Assembly: GCA_019232645.1 (NCBI GenBank)
Contig: JAFANO010000733.1
Span: 1 to 5,154, forward strand
Reading direction: 5' to 3'
Source: Planctomycetaceae bacterium
Lineage (GTDB): Bacteria > Planctomycetota > Planctomycetia > Isosphaerales > Isosphaeraceae
DNA length: 5,154 nt
Part shown: positions 1 through 3,761 of the stretch, piece by piece
How the letters are laid out: every line of letters begins with the position of its first letter
Position numbering within the stretch: position 1 is the stretch's first letter
The notes under the pieces: generated by a model
What the model was told of the DNA's origin: nothing
Seen by the model: only the letters and a program-made list of their open reading frames with translations
Databases searched by the model: none
Translations under genes and position numbers: made by a program

Positions 1-2
1 TC

Positions 3-284
3 TTCGGGCCCGGGCGCTCGGTCCCCGTCACGGCGCTCAAGGGCTTCATGGGCAACGTCGGCTCCGGCTGCGGCGCGGTCGAGCTGATCGGCAGCCTGCT
101 CGGGGTCGGCCGCCATGCCGTCCCGCCGGCACTGAACTGCGACGAGCCCGATCCGGCGTGCGGCCTCGACCTCGTCCACGGCGCGCCCCGGCCGACTGAT
201 CACCCCACCTTCCTGAAAACCAACCTGACCCGTCACGGCCAGGCGGCCGCCCTCGTGATCCGGGGCGAGCCTACCTCGGCCTGA
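3..284 (+). CDS. Degenerate beta-ketoacyl synthase, chain-length-factor-like (C-terminal part, 5' end outside window)
   Basis: The reading frame is open from the window edge to the TGA at 282-284 and gives the last 93 residues of a thiolase-fold ketosynthase. The alignment to FabF-type C-termini is clear: VTALKGFMGN corresponds to the catalytic STK..GH block, PPALNCDEPDPACGLDLVHG to the conserved PPT-N---PD--CDLD-V segment, and TNLTRHGQAAALVI to the final SNSFGFGG-N segment. Two hallmarks are lost. The catalytic His of the K-x-x-x-G-H motif is Asn (KGFMGN; the Lys is kept), and the glycine-rich GFGG loop is replaced by LTRHGQ. Family knowledge: a ketosynthase without its second His cannot decarboxylate and condense normally, and such subunits in type II systems act as chain-length factors paired with an active ketosynthase. 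The intact ketosynthase starting 38 bp downstream fits that role. The nucleophile position lies outside the window, so the inactivity is inferred from the C-terminal half only. An alternative is a ketosynthase paralogue with unusual chemistry. Confidence 0.85.
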   Translation, partial: FGPGRSVPVTALKGFMGNVGSGCGAVELIGSLLGVGRHAVPPALNCDEPDPACGLDLVHGAPRPTDHPTFLKTNLTRHGQAAALVIRGEPTSA

Positions 285-310
285 TCAGGGATACCGGTCC
301 ACCGTCAATG

Positions 311-315
311 AAGGG
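311..315 (+). promoter_or_regulatory. Ribosome binding site supporting the start at 323
   Basis: AAGGG lies 7 nt before the ATG at 323. No comparable purine-rich site stands before the in-frame ATG at 308, five codons upstream. The start at 323 also places the ketosynthase domain (MRRVVVTGMG) at residue 1, as is usual for the family. Confidence 0.5.
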
Positions 316-322
316 CTCCGCC

Positions 323-1606
323 ATGCGTCGTGTCGTCGTGACGGGAATGGGAATGGTCACCCCCCTGGGCCGGGACCTTGAATCGACCTGGTCGGCGCTC
401 CAGGAAGGCCGGAGCGGCGTCGACACGATCAGCCTCTTCGACGCCGAGACCTTCCCCACCCGGATCGCCGCCGAGGTGAAGGACTTCGACCTCAGAGATT
501 ATGTCGAGGACGCCGACCGCTGGGAGGAACACTGCCGCAACTCCCAGTTCGCCATCGCCGCCGCGAGGATGGCGATCGACCACTCGGGCCTGCTGGCGAT
601 GAAAGATCTCGACCGGTCGCGGTTCGGGATCTACCTCGGCTCGGGCGAAGGTCAGCAGGACTTCCCCCGGTTCGTCCGCCTGGTTTACCAGACGGCCCAG
701 GGGGGCAAGGTCGACACGTCGGCGTTCACGCGACTGGGGATCCGCCAGTTGCGCCCGATCCCGGAGGCCGAGCAGGAGCCGGGGATCTCCGCGGGACACC
801 TGGCCAGCCTCTTCGGCGCGCGGGGCCCGAACGCCAACTGCCTGACGGCCTGCGCCGCCAGCTCGCAGGCCATCGGCGAGGCGGTCGAGCTGCTCCGCCG
901 GGGCGACGCCGACGTCATCCTCTCGGGCGGCACGCACAGCATGATCCACCCGTTCGGCGTGACCGGCTTCAACCTCCTGACCGCGCTTTCCACCCGCAAC
1001 GACGAGCCCGAACGCGCCAGCCGTCCCTTCGACCGCGATCGCGACGGGTTCATCCTCGGCGAGGGGGCCGGCATGGTCGTCCTGGAGGAGCTGGAACACG
1101 CCAGGCGGCGCGGCGCGACGATCCACGGCGAGGTCGTCGGCTACGGCTCGACGGCCGACGCGTTCCGGATCACCGACAGCCACGACGAGGGCCGCGGCGC
1201 CATCGCCTGCATGCGCGAGGCGCTGGCCGACGCCCGGCTCAACCCCGAGGACGTCGATTACATCAACGCCCACGGCACCAGCACCGCCGTCAACGACTCG
1301 ATCGAGACCCTGGCGATCAAGAGGACCTTCGGCGAGGACGCGTACCGGATCCCGATCTCGAGCACCAAGAGCATGATGGGGCACCTGATCGCCGCGGCCG
1401 GCAGCGTCGAGGCGATCGTCTGCCTGCTGACGATCCGCGACGGCCTGATGCCCCCGACGATCAACCTCGACCACCCCGACGCCGACTGCGACCTGGATTA
1501 CATCCCGCACGCCGCCCGCCGCAAGGCGGTCGACGTCGCGCTTTCGAACAGCTTCGGCTTCGGCGGCCAGAATATCGCATTGATCCTCCGCCGGTTCCTC
1601 AATTGA
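323..1606 (+). CDS. Beta-ketoacyl-ACP synthase, FabF/KAS II-like (catalytically intact)
   Basis: This enzyme should condense an acyl chain, carried on its active-site Cys, with malonyl-ACP to give a 3-ketoacyl-ACP in the cytoplasm. The 427-residue protein is close to E. coli FabF (413). All landmarks are present: N-terminal RRVVVTGMGMVTPLG, nucleophile Cys about 177 in TACAASS, the first His about 317 in NAHGTST, Lys about 349 and the second His about 354 in STKSMMGH, and SNSFGFGGQN at about 408-417 (Gln where FabF has Thr). The segment between GSGEG and the active-site Cys is about 12 residues longer than in FabF, in the region that lines the acyl pocket and dimer interface, so substrate range may differ. 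It lies 38 bp after a degenerate paralogue, suggesting co-transcription and a KS/chain-length-factor heterodimer. An in-frame ATG at 308 would add five residues (MKGSA). It may serve housekeeping fatty-acid synthesis or a specialised polyketide/lipid pathway; the pairing favours the latter, by inference. Confidence 0.95.
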   Translation: MRRVVVTGMGMVTPLGRDLESTWSALQEGRSGVDTISLFDAETFPTRIAAEVKDFDLRDYVEDADRWEEHCRNSQFAIAAARMAIDHSGLLAMKDLDRSRFGIYLGSGEGQQDFPRFVRLVYQTAQGGKVDTSAFTRLGIRQLRPIPEAEQEPGISAGHLASLFGARGPNANCLTACAASSQAIGEAVELLRRGDADVILSGGTHSMIHPFGVTGFNLLTALSTRNDEPERASRPFDRDRDGFILGEGAGMVVLEELEHARRRGATIHGEVVGYGSTADAFRITDSHDEGRGAIACMREALADARLNPEDVDYINAHGTSTAVNDSIETLAIKRTFGEDAYRIPISSTKSMMGHLIAAAGSVEAIVCLLTIRDGLMPPTINLDHPDADCDLDYIPHAARRKAVDVALSNSFGFGGQNIALILRRFLN

Positions 1607-1713
1607 TGCCGGCCCCGGCCAGGGTCGGGTCCGCCCGATGCCCGAGTCGCGGCCGACGCCCCGACGGGACGCGACCCGGATCCTCCCTCGATCCCGCTTG
1701 AGGCGACGTCCCC

Positions 1714-1717
1714 GGAG
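1714..1717 (+). promoter_or_regulatory. Ribosome binding site supporting a GTG start at 1725
   Basis: GGAG is spaced 7 nt from an in-frame GTG at 1725. This is the best Shine-Dalgarno match near the 5' end of the hydrolase. The upstream in-frame ATG at 1638 has only a poorly spaced AGGG (about 14 nt) and would add an Arg/Pro-rich stretch that does not look like a real protein N-terminus. Confidence 0.6.
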
Positions 1718-1724
1718 TCCACTC

Positions 1725-2828
1725 GTGCCCAGTCCCTCCGCCTTGACTCTCGCCGCCCTGATCCTGACGCTCGCCTGGCTGGCGGCGTTCCTGGCCTATG
1801 TCGTCTACCGCTACTGCCCGATCATCGTCCGGATCTTCGAAGAGACGCCGATGTTCCTGCCCCTCCGCGAGCTCGCCGTCGACGGCGGCGAGGACGTCCG
1901 CTTCACCACGGCCGACGGCCTGGAGCTGGCTGGTACCTACTTCCACGCGCGGACCGAGGCGCGGGCCGGTGTGATCGTCTTCTGTCACGAATACCTCAGC
2001 GACCGCTGGAGCTTCCGGCCCTACGCCGATCGCCTCCGCGACCAGGGCTTCGACCTGTTCACGTTCGACTTCCGGAACCATGGCCAGAGCGCGTGCGCTC
2101 CCGGCTACAAGCCGCTCCAATGGGTGACCGACCACGAGGTCAACGACCTCCGTGCGGCGATCGAGTACTTGCGGTCGCGTCCCGACCACGACCCGGCCGG
2201 ATTCGGCCTCTTCGGCGTCAGCCGGGGGGGCACCACGGCCCTTCTAGTCGCCGCCGACGTGCCCTCCATCTGGGGAGTCGTCACCGACGGGGCATTCCCG
2301 ACCCGCGGCACCATGCTGGCGTTCATCCTCCGCTGGGCCGAGATCTTCGTGGGCAACCGGCATCTCTGGAAGTATATGCCTGTGAGCGTCTACTGCTTCG
2401 TCGGGTGGGCCGGGCGGCTGCGCTCGGAGCGGCGGCTCAACTGCCGGTTCCCCGACGTCGAGCGTGCAGTCGCCCGGCTGACGCCCCGGCCCTGGCTCAT
2501 GATCCACGGCGAGAAGGATTCCTACATCGGCCCCGAGATCGTCATGCGCCTCTTCGACCGGGCGCGCCAACCCAAGGAGTCGTGGATCGTCCCCGGGGCC
2601 AAGCACAACCGCTGCCGCGAGGTCGAGCCCGAGGTGTACGGCTCTCGGATCGCCTCCTTCTTCCGCAGCAACGCCCCGCGCCGCCCGCTCCGTGCGACCA
2701 GCTCGGCCCCGTCGGTCGTGTCCCCGCCCGCCGAGGGGACCCCGGCCGTCGCCGCCCGGATCGCGGTGAGGATCCCCCTCGTCACGCTCGATGAAGGGCT
2801 GGTGGCCCCGGTCCGCGGCAGGACCTGA
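1725..2828 (+). CDS. Membrane-anchored alpha/beta hydrolase (serine hydrolase)
   Basis: This is an alpha/beta-hydrolase-fold serine hydrolase; the substrate is unknown. With the GTG start it has 367 residues. Residues about 5-29 (ALTLAALILTLAWLAAFLAY and onward) form one hydrophobic helix, a signal anchor or uncleaved membrane segment. The fold begins with TTADGLELAGTY; VIVFCHEYLSDRW follows as strand plus oxyanion region (His-Glu where many relatives have His-Gly), then FDFRNHGQS. The nucleophile elbow is GVSRGG (Ser about 166). The acid is Asp about 265 in HGEKDSYIG and the base His about 294 in PGAKHNRC, so the triad is complete and correctly ordered. The last 50 or so residues after SFFRSNAP are Pro/Ala/Ser-rich and probably disordered. 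It follows the ketosynthase by 118 bp on the same strand and may share its transcript, in which case a thioesterase or lipid-esterase role is plausible; that is inference. Peptidase (S9/S33-like) activity is an alternative. An ATG at 1638 would give 396 residues and is less likely. Confidence 0.88.
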   Translation: MPSPSALTLAALILTLAWLAAFLAYVVYRYCPIIVRIFEETPMFLPLRELAVDGGEDVRFTTADGLELAGTYFHARTEARAGVIVFCHEYLSDRWSFRPYADRLRDQGFDLFTFDFRNHGQSACAPGYKPLQWVTDHEVNDLRAAIEYLRSRPDHDPAGFGLFGVSRGGTTALLVAADVPSIWGVVTDGAFPTRGTMLAFILRWAEIFVGNRHLWKYMPVSVYCFVGWAGRLRSERRLNCRFPDVERAVARLTPRPWLMIHGEKDSYIGPEIVMRLFDRARQPKESWIVPGAKHNRCREVEPEVYGSRIASFFRSNAPRRPLRATSSAPSVVSPPAEGTPAVAARIAVRIPLVTLDEGLVAPVRGRT

Positions 2829-2877
2829 GCCGGGTTTGCCGGATCTCGGCCGTTGTTCGCCTCACCCCGAACCCGGC
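2829..2877 (+). terminator. Inverted repeat after the hydrolase stop codon (possible transcript end)
   Basis: GCCGGGTT at 2829-2836 is exactly complementary to AACCCGGC at 2870-2877, extendable by one G-T and one G-C pair, with a loop of about 30 nt. It begins on the first base after the TGA. No run of T follows, so it is not a canonical Rho-independent terminator. It may stabilise the 3' end or mark Rho-dependent termination. Confidence 0.35.
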
Positions 2878-3023
2878 GACACGCTGCCGGGAGGCCGACG
2901 TTCGCAATCTTGCGAGTCCGGGCTCCAGGATTTTCGCCCACCGCAAGCGAGCGAGGGAGTCACGCCGCTTCAGCGGCAGCGGTGGAATCGAGTGTGCATG
3001 GTATTGAAACTAATCGACATCTT

Positions 3024-3051
3024 TTCCAACTGATCCCGATTCTGGTATGAT
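3024..3051 (+). promoter_or_regulatory. Candidate sigma-70-type promoter with extended -10
   Basis: TATGAT at 3046-3051 matches the -10 consensus at 5 of 6 positions and is preceded by TG one base upstream (3043-3044), an extended -10. TTTCCA at 3024-3029 is a 4 of 6 match to the -35 box with a 16-bp spacer. No gene begins within 700 bp downstream, so it might drive an untranslated RNA or a long leader, or be a chance match in A+T-richer DNA. Confidence 0.3.
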
Positions 3052-3116
3052 CCGCCTCGGGAGATCCAGCTTTGAAGGCACTCCCAGCTCTTCCCCACGT
3101 CGGGTTAGATTCGGTT

Positions 3117-3250
3117 GGGCCCCAGGAAATCGTAGGGCCTGTCTCATGCGCATTCCGGATATTTTGTGCACTTTGTCCGAATCTCACATTTGAAATTTCA
3201 AATTTCAAATCAGCCGATCGGTGCACAAAATTCCTGGGACCCGTATAACA
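3117..3250. repeat. Inverted-repeat element with heptad core (copy A)
   Basis: ATTTTGTGCAC at 3161-3171 is exactly repeated in inverted orientation as GTGCACAAAAT at 3221-3231. Outside it, GGGCCCCAGGAA (3117-3128) pairs with TTCCTGGGACCC (3231-3242) at 11 of 12 positions. The right arm is continuous over 3221-3242, whereas the left arm is split by about 32 bp (3129-3160), as if something had been inserted or duplicated there. The core, 3179-3213, is five 7-bp units: GAATCTC, ACATTTG, AAATTTC, AAATTTC, AAATCAG. It could form a long hairpin in RNA or single-stranded DNA. The left part, 3141-3171, recurs inverted at 3716-3746. The structure resembles a decayed miniature mobile element or a REP-like intergenic repeat; no transposase is nearby. 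Confidence 0.6.
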
Positions 3251-3298
3251 ACCAACGTCATGCTCCAGCGCGAATCGCCGGGAGTCCTCTCGAGAAAT

Positions 3299-3320
3299 GC
3301 TTGGCCCTCGAGGGTCAAGC
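3299..3320. repeat. 22-bp near-perfect palindrome
   Basis: The two 11-base halves, GCTTGGCCCTC and GAGGGTCAAGC, are complementary at 10 of 11 positions, the exception being a G-T pair, and there is no loop between them. A second small palindrome, TCTCGAGA, lies at 3288-3295. Such a spacerless dyad suits a dimeric DNA-binding protein site, but no nearby gene start makes an operator role obvious; it could also be part of a dispersed repeat. Confidence 0.4.
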
Positions 3321-3395
3321 TGGGCCTCAGTCATTCGGCCTTTGGCAGGGGGCGATGAAATGAGGCTTCGCAAACTGATCGCGTCTGCCTGCAAG

Positions 3396-3418
3396 CCGCG
3401 GGGCTTTAGCCCCTGCGG
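3396..3418. repeat. GC-rich hairpin, REP-like
   Basis: CCGC-GGGGC at 3396-3404 pairs with GCCCC-T-GCGG at 3409-3418, nine pairs with one bulged T and a TTTA loop. It lacks a following T tract, so it is unlikely to be an intrinsic terminator. A half copy, GGGCTTTAG, recurs at 3495-3503 inside the MITE-like element. Short hairpins of this form occur as dispersed intergenic repeats in many bacteria; copy number here cannot be judged. Confidence 0.45.
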
Positions 3419-3507
3419 TAGTTGACTAAGTCTGTTGATTTGGATAGGAGTTACGCCGTTGGGGGCTCAACAACCGCACTAGCAATGACTCCGAGGGCTT
3501 TAGAAAA

Positions 3508-3520
3508 TACGGGTGACGCA
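3508..3520 (+). repeat. Internal third copy of the terminal repeat
   Basis: TACGGGTGACGCA matches the reverse complement of the right end (TAGGAGTGACGCA) at 11 of 13 positions, also beginning with TA. GTGACGCA at 3513-3520 is therefore an exact 8-bp inverted repeat of TGCGTCAC at 3588-3595. It marks a possible smaller 93-bp element, 3508-3600, nested in the larger one, with the 3541-3555 hairpin near its centre. Confidence 0.45.
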
Positions 3521-3540
3521 ACAGCGCTTGCCGCCGAGTT

Positions 3541-3555
3541 GCTGGGTTGCCCAGC
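3541..3555. repeat. Perfect 6-bp hairpin within the MITE-like element
   Basis: GCTGGG and CCCAGC flank a TTG loop. It lies close to the midpoint of the possible 93-bp nested element, which would fold as a longer imperfect hairpin closed by the terminal repeats. Only TTT follows it, too little for a terminator call. Confidence 0.4.
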
Positions 3556-3603
3556 TTTCCAAACGTCTGAAGCACCCAACCGCCAACTGCGTCACTCCTA
3601 ATG

Positions 3604-3695
3604 AAATCTCAAATTTGAAATTTTAAATTTCAAAATTTGAAATCTCGAATCTCGAATCTCAAATCTGAAATCTCGAATCTCAAATCTGAAATCTC
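3604..3695. repeat. Heptanucleotide tandem array, 13 units
   Basis: The array reads as consecutive 7-bp units of the form RAATYTS. Four heptamers run from 3604 (AAATCTC, AAATTTG, AAATTTT, AAATTTC), then one 8-bp unit (AAAATTTG, 3632-3639), then eight exact heptamers from 3640 to 3695. In the last part the three-unit block GAATCTC-AAATCTG-AAATCTC occurs twice without error (3654-3674 and 3675-3695), giving a 21-bp higher-order repeat. The first part is A+T-only in long stretches. The same heptad family forms the core of the element at 3179-3213. On the minus strand the 21-bp period would read as a repeating heptapeptide FEISDLR, but I consider it non-coding. Slippage would change the unit number between strains. 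Confidence 0.75.
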
Positions 3696-3715
3696 GATTC
3701 CGAAACCGGGACAGA

Positions 3716-3746
3716 GCGCACAAAATCCCTGGAATGCGGATGAGAC
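3716..3746. repeat. Second copy of the repeat arm (copy B), inverted relative to 3141-3171
   Basis: The reverse complement of this segment matches 3141-3171 at 26 of 31 positions without gaps, sharing GTCTCAT, CGCATTCC and ATTTTGTGC. In the direct orientation it also resembles the right arm of copy A (from 3221, GCACAAAAT and CCTGG). It lies beside the heptad array just as the arms of copy A lie beside their heptads, so 3604-3746 is probably a related element whose left arm is missing or was displaced by the MITE-like element. Confidence 0.6.
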
Positions 3747-3749
3747 GTT

Positions 3750-3754
3750 GAGGG
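3750..3754 (+). promoter_or_regulatory. Ribosome binding site of the GH3 gene
   Basis: GAGGG is placed 7 nt before the ATG at 3762. An in-frame TGA at 3741-3743 rules out any longer N-terminus, so this fixes the start. Confidence 0.65.
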
Positions 3755-3761
3755 ACTGGAC

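Larger units (their letters stand above)
3445..3600. mobile_element. MITE-like element, 156 bp, TA at both ends
   Basis: Positions 3445-3465 and the reverse complement of 3580-3600 match at 18 of 21 positions; the shared blocks are TAGGAGT, ACGC, GTTGG and GG. Both ends carry TA at the outer edge, as expected if TA is the duplicated target of an IS630/Tc1-mariner-type transposase. The inside has no open frame of useful length and no transposase motif, so it would be non-autonomous and depend on an enzyme encoded elsewhere. A third copy of the end sequence lies inside, at 3508-3520, and a perfect hairpin, GCTGGG-TTG-CCCAGC, at 3541-3555. The right end directly abuts the heptad array. The family assignment is inference from the TA ends alone; a simple ancient palindromic repeat is the alternative. 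Confidence 0.5.
2829..3761. other. 933-bp intergenic region without a convincing gene, rich in repeats
   Basis: No frame on either strand here looks like a protein: the short open frames are low in recognisable motifs and overlap repeats. Composition shifts from strongly GC-rich coding DNA to mixed, locally very A+T-rich DNA. Besides the elements listed separately, 2878-3003 contains two small perfect palindromes: TCGCAA-TC-TTGCGA at 2902-2915 and GCCGCT-TC-AGCGGC at 2964-2977. Positions 3052-3116 show nothing I can name. Confidence 0.7.

Noticed and set aside
308..322. Alternative ketosynthase start at ATG 308
   Set aside because: No ribosome site precedes it, and the extra five residues lie outside the normal domain boundary. 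It remains possible.
305..1510. Long open frame on the minus strand opposite the ketosynthase
   Set aside because: It is the antisense shadow of a gene with very GC-rich third positions. The translation is a Val/Asp/Gly/Arg-rich string with no domain, while the plus strand encodes an unmistakable ketosynthase.
2093..2794. Plus-strand open frame overlapping the hydrolase in another frame
   Set aside because: Arg/Pro/Gly-rich out-of-frame translation with no motif. The catalytic triad of the hydrolase lies in the other frame.
2960..3394. 144-residue minus-strand open frame in the intergenic region
   Set aside because: It crosses the inverted-repeat element and heptads, shows no family motif and has unremarkable codon use; it is best seen as a chance frame through repeats.
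3446..3482. AGGAG followed by TTG at 3459 as a tiny gene
   Set aside because: It reaches a stop after seven codons and the AGGAG is part of the terminal inverted repeat.
3541..3563. Rho-independent terminator
   Set aside because: The hairpin has only six pairs, only three T residues follow, and it lies within a mobile-element-like repeat far from any gene end.
3604..3695. CRISPR-like array
   Set aside because: The units are contiguous 7-bp repeats with no unique spacers and no cas gene is present.
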